From Linyphia triangularis (Eukaryota; Arthropoda; Arachnida; Araneae; Linyphiidae): a stretch of 64,000 nt of DNA. Made by a program: the position numbers and the translations under genes. The notes beneath the pieces were generated by a model. It worked only from the letters and a program-made list of their open reading frames with translations, ran no database searches and was not told the DNA's origin. The DNA is taken from positions 94,470,002 through 94,534,001 of the forward strand of contig OZ021723.1 in assembly GCA_963978545.1 (NCBI GenBank). The letters run 5' to 3'. Of the stretch, positions 13,428 to 26,149 are shown one piece after another (the stretch's first letter is position 1; each line of letters starts with the position of its first letter).

Positions 13428-13735
13428 CATTGATGGGAGATGCTCAAGGGCAGAGAGCTCTGTGCTAAAGGTACTCGTTTATCAACCTTTTACGTTTTTA
13501 TCGTATTTCTACTGAGATTTCGGAAATGGGGAAGAATAGAATACTTTAAGAGGCATCAGCATATAGATTTTAATTAAAATCGTTTGAACCATTTTTTACC
13601 AATTGCTGAAAAGTTCGATTCTTTCATGATTTCAACTTTATGCACATGCGTGATTTTGACGAAAACCTTAATGGTAGGTCCCTTGGTCACAATTAACCAG
13701 CACACCAAATTTGAACATCGTCTGCCTTCTTATCT
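13428..13735 (+). repeat. Dispersed repeat, pair with 33640-33940
   Basis: Shared blocks in order with the second copy are gatgctcaaggRMagagarctctgtg, tcatcttttacg-type, gaga/tggggaWg...agaatacYttaagWggcat, aaaatcgttKgaRcc, and gacgaaaaccttaatggta followed by ggtccc and caaatttgaac. There is a B-box-like ggttcgatccccc just beyond its right end (13746-13758). No coding frame and no terminal repeats; family unknown. Confidence 0.65.
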
Positions 13736-13759
13736 AGGATTTCTAGGTTCGATCCCCCG

Positions 13760-14706
13760 TTAACGCACGTCGCTACACGTATAAGTGTAGAAATAATGAA
13801 AGTTTTGCTTTTGTTTTTCAGGAACTAAATTCTATCCCAATAGTGCGTTGGTGGTGTCCAGATCACTTTTGGCGAATATTAATCTACATTCGTATATATT
13901 TTTCATTGCTACAAACGATCGGGATTGGGTTCATTCCGGAATGTGTTTTCGGTAGTTAGGGTGGGCTTTCCTGACATTCTAGATGGATGCGTTGCGTTTT
14001 CGAACTGAGATATACATTTCATTAACCTGTAACATTTACCAAAAAGCAACGTAGACATTTATAGTATTTCTGTAGAAATAATCATGAAACACTATAGTAT
14101 AGTTAAGTAATTGTATAGTTCTACAGAAGTAACTTCCCATTCAAAGTAGTGGCGAGTTTTATAATTTAGATACTTTTGGCTGTGATCAAATATGAGTGTC
14201 AAAGACCGACATATTACCCATTCCATATGCCAACCATCAAAGGATTATGGTTATCCCATGGGAAGTGAAGCAGTGAATATACGTTTAAAAACGAAGTATA
14301 AAAAATTCAGTCGGGATGCAAACTTAATTAGACGAGCAAATTGTAAGCAACGACTTTATATTTACAATGAATCTCGTCCGAGAACATAAACAATATCAGA
14401 CTGGCACGCAAGAGAATGATTCTCAAATGGAAAATGTTGCTATCATTTTGTTGTTGTTGTTATGTTTTTTTTTTATATATATATTTTACTGTCTTAAAAG
14501 AATATTTTCTAAGCCAAAGAATTGAATAAAACTCTTTAATAGATTTTGAATTCCATATTTATCAAAGATTTGAAATCCCAGCTTATATGGTAAAATAAAC
14601 GCAAGAGCACATCAGTCAATGCAGGGAAGTATGTCTTCCATTAATTAAGCAACATAAAAAAATAAAGCATATGATGCATAATTTGAATTAAAATTTTGTC
14701 TAAACC

Positions 14707-14739
<33 letters not shown>

Positions 14740-15600
14740 TTGGGGGGGAAAAATGAACCCTAGTTTTACGTTAGAAAAATGTAAGTAACAAAGCAATTTA
14801 GATTTACAGTATCAATTTAAAGTATTTATTTGGGCTGATTTGACTTATGTAGGCAAAACAATAGCAAAGGATTACCATGAACTCAATGAATAGACATAAA
14901 CTAAGAAAACTAATTTATCCTAGATTTCTTATCTGAGTCAGAATCTTGAAGAATTAGTTGCAAACTATTTTTTTTTTATTAATTCTATTTTTTAGAATTT
15001 TCTTAGCTCTACGGATTAAAAGCTCCGTACTTAGGGTACTAAAGCTCTTGGGGCTCTCAGAATTTATCCTGCAGAATGCTTTTTTCACTTCAGTTTATGT
15101 TTTAAAGACCTTTTTTTAATTGGGGTCCTTCTTTTTCATAAAATTAGTTCTAAACCTCGCAGGTACAAGAAGAATCTCGCTTTTATGCAGTAATAAGCCA
15201 CCCGCTTGACTTTTACGAAGGAAGTTCCTCATTAGCCAGATTGCATCTTATTTTTTTCTTTCTTTAAAAGCATAAAGAAAAACAAATAGACAAGCGATAA
15301 GTTTGCAATTAAGATTAAAAAAAAAAAAAAAAAAAAAAAAAGAATGGGAACACAGGAGTTGGAAGAAAGAATGGGATTTATTTGGAAAAACGAAATAAAT
15401 TTCACCAAGGTTTTATTTTGCGATGCATTTAGTGTTTTGGTTGGTTTTGTTAAAATATATTTTACGATGTGGGGTATTTGCAAACCCAGAACTGGAGCAT
15501 ATTAGAATTAAATTAAAGGGAAATGTAGAACTAAAAATTTAAAATTTTTTTGAAAAGAAGAATGTCAAAGCAAGTTTTAATTTTTGTCTAATGAATGCTA
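13760..15600. other. Intergenic; poly(A) tracts and no gene recognised
   Basis: Poly(A) tracts lie at 14710-14738 and about 15316-15341. The 65-codon frame at 14192-14389 and the T-tract-derived frame at 15232-15483 have no domain. Confidence 0.5.
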
Positions 15601-15619
15601 AATTCATTGTTTATATATA

Positions 15620-16345
15620 TCGTTGCGTGGATGGGTTTGAAAGATTTGAAGCCAAAGCAGATAAAAACTTGCAGAAATTTATTCCAATAAAACTCTTCAC
15701 AGATTCCTTTACAACTCAATTCTCGTTCTAGAAGACTCAATACAGCTCTTTACACATCAATAGAGCTCAAACAGCAGTTAAAAGAAACTTCACAACTGCT
15801 ACAAATCGTCGCAAAAGACAATGCAATACAATTCGCTTTACAACTACTCTGAATTCTCACTGAGACTCAGTATCTCAACTCAGTAATTCCAGTCAACTAA
15901 CGGACTCAACTAACTGACTAAACTAACTCTAGTCAACAACTTATATAGGAAAGGCAAATCTTCTCTAAACTTCCAGAGATAAAAATTTGGAGAACTTTCC
16001 AGATCGTAGTTGAAAAGTCCTATACATGTACATGGGGACCGAAAATGTCGCCAAATGGTCGCCAAGTTTGGCGACATAAATTAGTCGCCAAAACCGTCGC
16101 CAACTTGGCTCTATCTCGCCAATTTGGCGAGATTGCCATTACCATAATGTTAAATGCCCTGCTCCTTGTAAAACTCGCTTCTCAGCTTCTTCTCTGTAAA
16201 ACTCGTTTTCAAGCATTAATAGACATAGTGCAGGAAAGCGAATTTACGACGAACTATTGCACTGCCTTATGCGAAATGTACATAAATTTTCCTATTTACA
16301 AAATTAACACTACGAACTATTTACAAATATACAAAAATTCGTAAC
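15620..16345 (-). mobile_element. Probable solo LTR (minus strand)
   Basis: On the minus strand it opens with TGTTACGAATTTTTG (right edge 16345) and shows LTR landmarks in the correct order. First comes a U3 rich in TCGCCAA/TTGGCGA motifs (16040-16135). A TATA box, tcctatataa (15941-15948), is followed by a leader of alternating 'gttagtt/gactgag' phrases. An AATAAA lies at 15678-15683. The left end near 15620 (cgttgcg, perhaps from tgttgcg) lies in a TA run, so I cannot read a clean target duplication. No internal coding region adjoins either side, so this is a solo LTR. A truncated relative is at 24958-25245. The 99-codon frame at 16045-16344 lies inside it and is not a gene. Confidence 0.65.
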
Positions 16346-17310
16346 AATATATATATACAAAAAGATTTTCTCCTATATAAATTTTTATCAAGTTACTTAT
16401 TTAAAATGTTTAGATATTTATGTACTTATAGTTTACGTATCTCCTAAATGTCATTTAAATTATATAACCAGTACCTGCTTTGTTCAAACTTTTATTAAGT
16501 GATTATTTAAGTGATTCTATAAGTGTTCCCGTTTAGACTTTTGGTTTTCCAAACACGAAAAAAGAAAAAAAAAATGTTTTGGGAAAAGTAGAGTTTATTA
16601 TTTTCCAAAGTATATTCAGCACAGCAGTAAATGCAAATTCTAATTTCTCTTTCAACCGAAGAAACAATAAAATGCATTATCTTAGTACCAAGAATTGATT
16701 CTCTTTGGAATTGATTCTAGCCGCTACTTTTACCATTGTGGGACCATTTCACATTTGGGTGCATAAAGCGCTCTACTTCTATTTTAATGCACATTCATCT
16801 TTATCCTACGAACTATGAAGTTCTTGAATTCTCCAAGTGGAAAAGGTTTACCTCGATGTAAAGGAGCTATCGAACATGGCTTTTCAACTAGTTCAAAACT
16901 ATTCTGTGCTGCTTTTCAAATCGACTTTGCATAGGGCTTACTTAAATGAATTCAAACCGGACCATTTCAAAAGGAATTGCCTCTACAGCACTACCACTCT
17001 TTGAAAGGGAAAAGATCCCACTAAAAGATTTACCGACGAAAAGACTTTATTTAAATAAGTTTCGCGAACTTTTCTTTAGAATATGAAATGTAATGGTCTA
17101 GTATTGAGTTATTTAACTAAGATCTCAGGGAACAGTTTTTAGAATATTGGCTCCTTGTAAGGTCCGGATATTTGTTTTGAAATTGTTTGGAAACACAGTA
17201 ATTTTTTTTGTTTTAAATTGAACGGATATTAAATCTATAATTACCCCAGTTTATAATTATTTCAAGTGTAAATGTAAGGAAAAATAATTGAATTAGCTAA
17301 TTTACCTCTT
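16346..17310. other. Intergenic; no gene recognised
   Basis: 16650-17060 is compositionally more balanced than its surroundings, but I see no domain-bearing frame. It could be non-coding conserved sequence. Confidence 0.45.
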
Positions 17311-17324
17311 CAAGTTTAGTTATG

Positions 17325-17507
17325 GCTGGTTGGTTGTTTTCAGATTATCTGGCACCGTCAACAACACGAGGGCTATAATGCGCCGAAACATTCGTCATTA
17401 GACAAGCCAACATACATTTACAAACACCTATGCCTAACACGGGACTCGAACCCGCAACCTCGCGGTCTAGAAGCTAGTACGCTAACCACTATACCGTTTG
17501 GTCGGCC
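17325..17507 (-). mobile_element. tRNA-headed SINE, copy 2
   Basis: Same family as copy 1, full length and in reverse orientation, with the tRNA head at the right (ending ggtcggcc) and the tail at the left (ggctggttggttg). Perfect 13 bp target duplications AAGTTTAGTTATG at 17312-17324 and 17508-17520 define the ends. Confidence 0.96.
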
Positions 17508-17520
17508 AAGTTTAGTTATG

Positions 17521-18126
17521 AAATCTAAACTACTTTTCTTCTGAAGTACAAATAACTCACTTTCATTTTGGTAAATGCAAGTAAATAAATATGTACTTTT
17601 AAGTACTGATTACTTTATACATAGAGTGATTGATAAGTGGCACAATATGATGGACCACATCTTGAAATATACTCGAGTAAAGAGTTTTTAATGGGGTCTG
17701 GTAGATGCATAGGAGCCCATGTAAAATTCAACAACCTTGGAGCATCTCATTTATTAATCAATACTTCTAGCATTCTGAAATTTTCGCAATATACTATTGG
17801 GGTACTTTTATATACTTTTACACGAAGCTTGTATTATTTATAAAAATTAAGACTTTCTAAAAATATGTTTAAGAAAACTGTTAAGATTTTAGACAAATTA
17901 TCATATTTTTTAAATTTTTTAATTTTTTTTTTTAAAGTATGCTACTTATCATTTATTCCTTGTGTTAAAGTACTTAAAAATACATTAGAGAAACATTTAT
18001 TAAATATATCAAGCATTTATATTAAATATATGACATGTCATGCGCTTCCAGACTAAAAAAACCCAGCATTTTTAGGAATTCGACTTGGAAGTTAACAAAC
18101 ATTATTTGCATACCTATGTTGTGTTT

Positions 18127-18163
<37 letters not shown>

Positions 18164-19610
18164 GAAAAACATTTCTAAATGAGGTATAGTTACAAATGAG
18201 ATAACATTTGAAAGAGAAAATTTTAATTTTAATAGACAATAATGAACTCATAATCGATCATAAAATTATTATGGACCCCGCTAGATCTACATTGAGGGAT
18301 TGTGCAGAAAAGTTAAACTGGACCAACCTAGATGAGCCATGCGCCTGTAGTTGGTAATAATTTTTGTATTTGTATTGACGTTCTCTTTTAGAATTTGAAT
18401 GAGGAACTTGCACAAGTGAGGAAAATAAATATTTTTTGTATTTTCTAGTGTTATCCAAAGAATATATTTGAGCAGTGCAATTATTTTTTATCTTTATGCT
18501 TTCAATTAATTAAAAATCGAGTTTGAAATTAGCCGAAATCAAAGAAAAAGTCACGTGACGAAATCGCATGAAAAAACCGTGAAGTGGTTACGCAGAGATG
18601 AAGTCGCAAAATGAAGGCGAAACCATACTTATTCCTCGTCTAAAATATGTTTTAGACTGGTTCATTATCTGCGCGTTGATGTTTCACGTAAAAGTGGCTT
18701 TTTCCCGCCAAATCGCAAAGTGAAAAATTAAATATTTTTAAAACTATCTATCCGAGCTCAAATTTTTGAAAGAATGGTATTGTTTTTCATGATTTTTACT
18801 CTACTTTTATTTAAAAATAAAACCAAAAAAACGTGAAAGTTCCTCATTCACGAACCTTTTATAGAAAATAAATATTTCTTACATTCTTCTCAAATTAAAA
18901 AGAAAATAACAACCCTGTAATAGTAAGGTTTTACATTGCATAAAAGCTTAACTTTGCATGAAATGTTAATACTTAGTATATGCAATTTAATACCTTCTTT
19001 ATATTTTATGCGTATGTTCCCAATGAAAAATTATTCAAAATTTAAAAGAACGTACTAGAGATAAAATGACATCGTCCTCAGCTTCGTGATCATATTCTTT
19101 GCCAACTAAAATTTGTTAAAAATGCAGCACAGTTGGCAGCAAAACTTTTATTCTAACATGTCTCAGATTATTTTCAACAACACTGGGCACCTTTCCGCAT
19201 TCCCAATCGGTTTTCCTCCCGCGTTGGCATCGTCGACTTGTGGTAATAGGATTTTACCAGAGATGCCTTTTATTATTCACTACAGCTTCGCGCATCTAAA
19301 ACGGATTACTAAACCAGCGAGTGAATTTGAGCATACTTCGAAAAGCGGGAGCATAATGTAAAAGAGGAGTGAATTGCCTATGTCGCTGGTTTATTTAAAC
19401 GTCGAAGGCGTTTTGCGTCGGAAACCACTTTAAAGTGCCCTTCAAAATTAGAATTTTGTTCGACAAGAGATGTTTGTAAAGTCTGTCATTGGGAATTATT
19501 GTCAGCGTGTGGGTGGGAGTGGCTTAGGACCTTTCTTTGCATTTTGAAGCCCTCAGAGACGCATCAGAAAATCACTTCTACCAACCGACATTCTTTAGAC
19601 CTCTATCGTA
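17521..19610. other. Intergenic; no gene recognised
   Basis: Frames at 17637-17843, 17865-18056 and 18258-18458 lack domains. A poly(A) tract lies at 18128-18160. 19100-19450 is GC-richer with an 82-codon frame (19113-19361) that I do not recognise, and I see no splice or homology support; it is a candidate conserved non-coding element. Confidence 0.45.
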
Positions 19611-19623
19611 CCCATAAGAGTGA

Positions 19624-19810
19624 GCCGACCAAACGGTATAGTGGTTAGTGTGCTAGCTTCTAGACCGCGAGGTTGCGGGTTCGAGTCCCGTGTTAGGCAT
19701 GGGTGTTTATAAATGTATGTTTGCTTGTCAAATGACGAATGTTTCGGCGCATTATAGCCCTCGTGTTGCTGACGGCGCCAGATAATCTGAAAACAACCAA
19801 CCAACCAACC
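19624..19810 (+). mobile_element. tRNA-headed SINE, copy 3
   Basis: A full-length copy with head gccgaccaaacggtatagtgg, B box GGGTTCGAGTCCC and tail caaccaaccaacc. Target duplication ATAAGAGTGA at 19614-19623 and 19811-19820. The tail has one more aacc unit than copy 1. Frames at 19595-19978 are by-products of the SINE. Confidence 0.95.
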
Positions 19811-19820
19811 ATAAGAGTGA

Positions 19821-22800
19821 CGAGTCAGCAAATAAAAAATACTTTACCTACTGGAGCTACCAGTCACTCACACGTTAATGATAAACTGGCTTCTCCAGTG
19901 ACAGATACGATGCGTTTATACGATGCATGTGGCTTGCATATGAGAACTGGGGATCTTTACAGTACGCAAAATAATTAGGAAAAAAAAAAAAGAATCCGAA
20001 CGATGCGTTTATCTTGTATTCTAATTGATGAAATAACAAAAGTCAAGTACCGTTGTAATTTGTAGCAGGTCTTTATTATTTGCATATAATTTTTTTTTTA
20101 TCATGAAGGCTCATCTACATATTAAAACTAAACAAAACTTTAAAAAGTTCAATGGCAACCCCATAATATTATACCATATTTAAATTTAGAATTAAAAAAA
20201 AAAACCCTTCTAAATACCAATTTCATAATTTTCCAATGAGTGGTTAGTAATTTAAATAATGTCATAAAAAAAAATATTTCAAAGGATAGTTTGTTTAGCC
20301 AAACATAAATAACATGCAACTTTTGCATTAGACATTTTTTAATAATTAATTATTAATTAATAAAACAAGTTTAAAATTATATTAAATAGAAATATGTACC
20401 TTTTTTGCTTCTATCATGGTCGAAATCCCCCCCAGAATTTTTTTATTCCATTTTGACTTTTGGTTCTCGATATTTTAGCAAAAATGTAAAAAACTTATTT
20501 TAAGAGATCGCATCATAGATTACGTCTTGAAGCATGCAAAAAGTTCGATTCAGCCCGCTATTAAGAAATTTGCCCTTAAGATCGGCCAATATATTTTCGA
20601 TTATAAGTGACGTGTTTTTGAAGATAATGAACAGAAATTTGGTATTTAGGGTAAACGAGGTATTCTAAGCCGAATGAAAACATAAGAAATCGGGGCTCGT
20701 ATTGAAAACATTAAAGATAGAGTTAAATTTACTTAGTATATAGCCCCCTAAGGAAAACATATTGTATCATACATATAGAAAATCGTTAACAAAGCATTTT
20801 GGTGCAAAACCGTAAGATTCTACGATATTTAGAACCGAAGATATAGCCATCGTTCGGATTTTATGTGTGTGTACTGTACAAGTGGCACACCGAACGAAAA
20901 TGTATAAATGAGTCTTGTCGGTGATGGACGTTCATACTTGCCATGCATTTAATATAATTATGCAACCTCTAAACTTTCAGCATTTCTTTTGTGTGTATCA
21001 GAAGATTATCTCCTCACCTTTATACTGTTCTGTTAAGAATCAACTTTGGCTTTAATAAAAATTAGAATGTTTTTTAAATAAGAAAACGCGTTAACGAAGA
21101 TCAACTTTATAAATTATTAGAGAAAACTATTTTTACCAAAAGATAAAACATTTTTCAAGTTAAATACTCTAAAGTATATTAACCTGGTTATTGCGATAAT
21201 TTGACTTCTTTAGTAAACAGGTAGTATATATGTATATTGAGATTTTTTTTTATTATTCTGTAAAACGAAACCCAATGGTCCATTGCTACTTAATGTGCTT
21301 TTGTTTCAACATTAGTAAATGTTTAATACATGCATTTGAACTTATTAGATGGATTCAAAAATGTCTACGCAAGTGTTATTTACATCCACAAGTAAACAAA
21401 TAAAATTATATATATTTTTTTGGATAATTATTGCATTTTTTTAATAAAACAAATTTATCCCAGCATCTCCGTTTATATATTTTCATTTGTGTTGAATTAC
21501 AACAAAAAATGTCATATTAAAACCAATTCCCAAAAAGACAATTAATGGTATATCCGTTATGCTTAGCCTAGGCAAAATAAATTGATCACACACAGTTACG
21601 CTTCACCCAATTAAATCAGCGTGAAAGACATGCCAAGTAATGAGTGGTGGCAGATGTGTTTCCCAGGGCGATAAAGATATTTTATCTTTAGTCTTAGGCA
21701 AAACCTAAAATCATCAGGCGAATAGTTTGCTAATTATTGTTGATTAATAAGAGATTGTATTAGTTTATAAATATATTTACCCTTTAAATTGTTTAAGTAC
21801 ATTAAAGTTTAGTATCCTAAATTACTATGTGTAGTAAAAAATAGGATGGTAAATATAGTCAAATTGTTTGAGTAAAACTGTCATAACAATATTTTCCTAA
21901 TTACATATTCATTGTATAGACGATATTTTGCGTATAAAGGTAACCTGCATATAAACATATTTTTCAACGATTCTATAATATTTTTATTGACAGGTATTAC
22001 TGCATAAAATATATCAATAATACATGTTTCCTATCTTGTGTAGTCTCATAGAATAATCAAAAGATCTTCATAGAAAATTGTATGTACTCGTGAATTTTCC
22101 AACAGAAAATTATGACGCATTTTTTACAAAATCAAAATTATAATTCTTTTTTCGTTTTCAATGGCTCACAAAACTTCTTTTAACAAGAATGAACTCGTAA
22201 TGAAGCTTTAACAATAGCTTTTATTCTGGCACCGCAAAAATTAAACAAACGCGGAGCTTATTTCAGAGCAACGTTCAAAATCCCAATGACCCTCTGAATT
22301 TCCGCGTCGGCGCAGTGTTGCACAGTGTTTTGTATATCCTCGCCGGCGAGCTTTCCCGAAATATCAAGTACAAACGATTTTGCAATCGGAAGAAAAATCG
22401 CGAAAGGTCTTGATGATGAGCTTACCTGTTGCCAACTTTTTCCTCTAGCCTGTAATGTCGATAATTAAGTTTAATAAAAATAGAACTTTAAATAGGAATA
22501 TGTATTTGCGAGAAAATTACGTAACAACACTACTCAGATCATTGGTATGCTCATCAAAATAAATCTCTAAAATTAAACTAACTTAAAAACAATAATAAAA
22601 ATAGTTCAAACTTTCAATAACGTTGATTTAAAGGCAACAATTATATAGTTGATACTTTAAGAGTTAAAGTACCTCACTTGGTTCTGTTGGTTTGCCTTTT
22701 TTCTTCAGATATACTTTTATCCATAATCTTTGAGGTATGTATTAAACAAAGTTTTTGGCGATTTTTTTTTCTCATTCCAAAAGGATCTAAACAGATTTAT

Positions 22801-23705
22801 TTTAAACCCACACTAACGTAATATAGTGGTCGAATGTTAATTATTTTGAAATTAACCATTTTATTTTTGACATACGAAAGTAAATATAATACAACCAGCA
22901 CTAAAATTACGAAAATAGGAATCTACTACATAAATATGCCGTACATAATTACTAGAAAGTTTAATTATTACAAAAATTTACGGTAAAGATATTTATTTTT
23001 CTACAAATCAAGAAAATTCAACAATAAAAATAAAGTTGCCGTTATGGGATTCAAATAATTTCCTACTTTTCTTTAGAATTTACAGACAGACTGTAATCCA
23101 TTCCATTTCAAAAAACTTTATCTCGCGAGAATTGCATCGTACAACGGTATTCTTACAAATAAAGACAGGATAGCGTCTAAAAATCAAGTCTTTGTCGGCG
23201 GATCCTTTTCGAATTTTATATTTTTCGACAAGAAAATAAAAAAGAGGTCCTCCCAATGTGACATGAACCGCTGACAAAGCAGGAATTGGGGGATAGAGGA
23301 AGAGAAAGAAAACAGACAACGCTGCGAACACTTTTAAAGTTATCCCACGTCATAGGTGTGTTTCGCACCAAACACAAAGCTCGGGATACGAAAGAAAAAC
23401 AAAGCTTGTTTTGGGAATTGGAATCGTTGACTGTCAGATATATATATACGTTACAAAAAAAAGAAAAGAAAACACACTACGTTACCATTTCTCCATGGCA
23501 TATCCGTGACACAAACTGCTGGTATTAGGTTCGAAAATTTTCTAACGTTTGGATATGTGATGCGAGGAAGATAGGTTTTGTGCAAAATGGCTAAAGATAG
23601 AAATACAGGCATCCGTTTTCATTCTGTTGTTCGATGTCTTTTCTTGTTATGTATTTCTGTGTTATTTATTTTAGGGAATAGACTTATAAATAGGAGAATA
23701 ATTTT
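19821..23705. other. Long AT-rich intergenic stretch, no gene recognised
   Basis: I read this on both strands and found no protein domain, RNA gene or mobile element with readable ends. GC-richer islands lie at 22230-22435 (several CpG-containing strings) and 23080-23500 (two opposed frames of about 80 codons, neither recognised). Either could be regulatory or conserved non-coding sequence, but nothing in the sequence proves it. Confidence 0.45.
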
Positions 23706-23707
23706 TT

Positions 23708-24215
23708 TTAAATACTTTATATTAACTTCTATTTAGTGTGTACTTTTGTCGATGGGGAGGGGAGGGAGAATTTGAGGAGGCCTAATTAACCCTCTTGCCG
23801 TCATCCAATCGGGCTGAAACTTGGCAGATAGGTTCAATGTAGATGACGATGCATTCTATCAAATTTTGGCACTGTTTGGCACTCACTAAAAAGTTTCTTT
23901 TAAAGAATACTAGTACACCAACTTGCCGACATCTAATCGCGTTAAAATAGCCTTGAACAGATCATTGTTGAAACTCTTTCCTGTTGTCAAATTTTTTAAA
24001 GTAAATAAATAAATAAATACATTACTTTAATCAGAATAAATAAATGATATTTAGATGTGAGAGCATAAATTCACGTTCATTTTTAATAAATACATTTTGC
24101 CCCTCATTTTGCTGATAGAAATGTTTTTGACATCGGCCCTGTGTTATTGAATATAAAAACTGACAATGCATATAAAGGATTTTTTAAAAACTCTGTTTTT
24201 ATGGGTTATATCATT
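23708..24215 (+). mobile_element. Tandem-repeat element, copy A (two monomers)
   Basis: It begins with aaatactttatattaactt and ends with the family signature gacaatgcatataaagga followed by a T-rich tract and gggttatat. Inside are two degenerate copies of the family monomer, whose landmarks are taattaacc, cttgccgtcatccaatcg, ctgaaacttggcagatag, gatgatgcattctatcaa and gtttttgg-type strings. Monomer 2 (from about 23925) decays into a region of AAAT repeats. No coding potential. Confidence 0.75.
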
Positions 24216-24232
24216 ACTTTAACAAGAAAAAA

Positions 24233-24472
24233 ATGAAAGTGTATTCTGCTTCCGGTAACAGGACAAGCAAAGTTTACTACCAGATAATTTGCAAGAGTCT
24301 ATATTTCCAGGAAATATTGTTTATGAATAGTGTGCTCAATACTATATTATGTTCTAATATGGCGCCCCAGAGCTTAGTAATATTGTATTCAACTCGTTTT
24401 CTATACAGTATATTTTCAATAGACTCAATTATAATGTTGAATTTTTTACTATATTATAAAGGAAGGTATGAA
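24233..24472. other. Intergenic; no gene recognised
   Basis: A 92-codon frame here ends inside the 108-bp direct duplication that follows. It has no recognisable domain. Confidence 0.4.
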
Positions 24473-24932
24473 GCTGTGTACCTTCCTGTGGCATTGGGAA
24501 TGCTTTTTTGACGTCTAAAATTTCCAGTATCTTTTCTTTTTTATATTAAGCTATCAAGTATATCTTATTCATAATTTAAATTTCAGACTAGGTTTGGAAA
24601 AATAAATTATTTATTTTAAACAAAAAGTAGATTTTATATAATATGCTTTAAATAAGGGTGTAATTTTTGTTGCATTTTCTATAACTTTGCTCTTTTTGGC
24701 CAATGGCGCTTTTTAACCACCTTGACAACTTTTTTGACTGTAACTTTTTTTGCTTAAAGTTGCACATAATGTCAATATGTTGGTAATAAATTAAACATAA
24801 TGCAGACAGGGTAGTAAAACATTTGCTGTGTACCTTCCTCTGGCATTGGGAATACTTTTTTGACTTCTAAAATTTCCAGTATCATTTCTTTTTTATATTA
24901 AGCTATCGAGTATATCTTATCGATAATTTAAA
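24473..24932 (+). repeat. 108-bp direct duplication, 352 bp apart
   Basis: The block gctgtgtaccttcct ... cataatttaaa at 24473-24580 recurs at 24825-24932 with about seven substitutions and no indels. The interval 24581-24824 is unique as far as I can see. The second copy directly abuts the partial LTR at 24958. Confidence 0.9.
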
Positions 24933-24957
24933 CACTTAAAATCGACAAACACTTAAT

Positions 24958-25245
24958 CGACTTGGCGATTTCTCGCCAAATTTGGCGACCAAAATTAGTC
25001 GCCAAAACCAACGCCAACTTGATCAGATTGCCATTAACCATAATGTTAAATGGCCTTCTCTTTGTAAAACTCATTTTCCAGCATTATCCCTGTAAAACTT
25101 GTTTTCAAGCATTAAGAGACGCATTGCAGGAAAGCGAAGTAAAGAAAAACTCTTGCACTGCCTTATGCGAAATGTACATAAATTTTCCTTTTTACATAAT
25201 GAGTACTACGAAATATTTACAAATATACAGAAATTCGTGAGAATA
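24958..25245 (-). mobile_element. Truncated LTR related to 15620-16345
   Basis: Aligns with the U3 half of the LTR at 15620-16345. It has the same TCGCCAA/TTGGCGA cluster, ccattaRccataatgttaaatg, gtaaaact, gttttcaagcattaa, tgcaggaaagcga, cactgccttatgcgaaatgtacataaattttcct, and the end aaatatacaRaaattcgt. The TATA box, leader and AATAAA half is missing on the left. Divergence is higher than between the two LTRs of the gypsy element at 55 kb, so this is an old fragment. Confidence 0.75.
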
Positions 25246-25249
25246 TGTA

Positions 25250-26140
25250 ATTACCACTACTGAATTTATTTTATACTCCGATAACAGCCTTGATAACGGA
25301 ATAGAAATTCTTCCTGGTGAGCAACGGAGGAGTAATGAATGTCTGAAAAGTGGAATGTAATTACAAAGCAATTGCATTGAGGTAGATTTTTTGGTGTCGT
25401 TACCTTCTATATGGTCTTAAGTTTGACGGGAACAAGAGCAGACAATTTGGACGAACGCCATCTTCTGTCTTAAGGATTGTCGCAAACCATTTTTCAACTT
25501 GGATTTGAGTTGTTTCATAGGGCTTTTGCTCGTACGATATTTTTACTATCAGGTCATGTTTGGAATATATTTCTTGTAATATGGTTGACAGTTTGACCCG
25601 TAACTGTTCTAATTCTTCTTATTGTAAGATTCCACAAAAAATGCGTTTTCAGCGGAAGTTAAAGACGCCAATGAGAAAAATTCAAAATGCTGGGAAAAGT
25701 AGACTGCCAGTAATTTTTTTTTTGCTATGGAACTCTGTCCTCATTATCCATGATCTCTGGATTGAGAAGTTTATTTTTAAATTTGAAAAAAATAAAGTTA
25801 TAATAATTACATTTTGACATGACCTACAATTTTAATTTAAAGAACAGTTGTTCAGAAGAAAACTTTTTAGTTATTTACATATTAATATAAATTTCGAACT
25901 GATATATGACGCATGTCTGCACTAGTTACAGTTTAAGCTCAATAATTGTAAATTTATTTTTGATCACCATTTCGTTTCTTTCGTTGAATTTTGCTATGTG
26001 CACTTATATCAACGATTTCGTTCGACTGCAAATGTTTGTGGTATTTTTGCTTTAATCCAGTAATGTTAATATCAGACATACAAACATACTGACAGACTCT
26101 TTGCATAAGCTTCCCAATACATTAGTGTAAACATTTAAAT
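25250..26140. other. Intergenic; no gene recognised
   Basis: The 85-codon frame at 25560-25817 and the antisense frame at 25192-25377 show no domain. Confidence 0.45.
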
Positions 26141-26149
26141 TACAAATGA

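Noticed and set aside
13746..13758. B-box-like ggttcgatccccc as another SINE or tRNA
   Set aside because: No A box at the proper distance and no tRNA-like folding around it.
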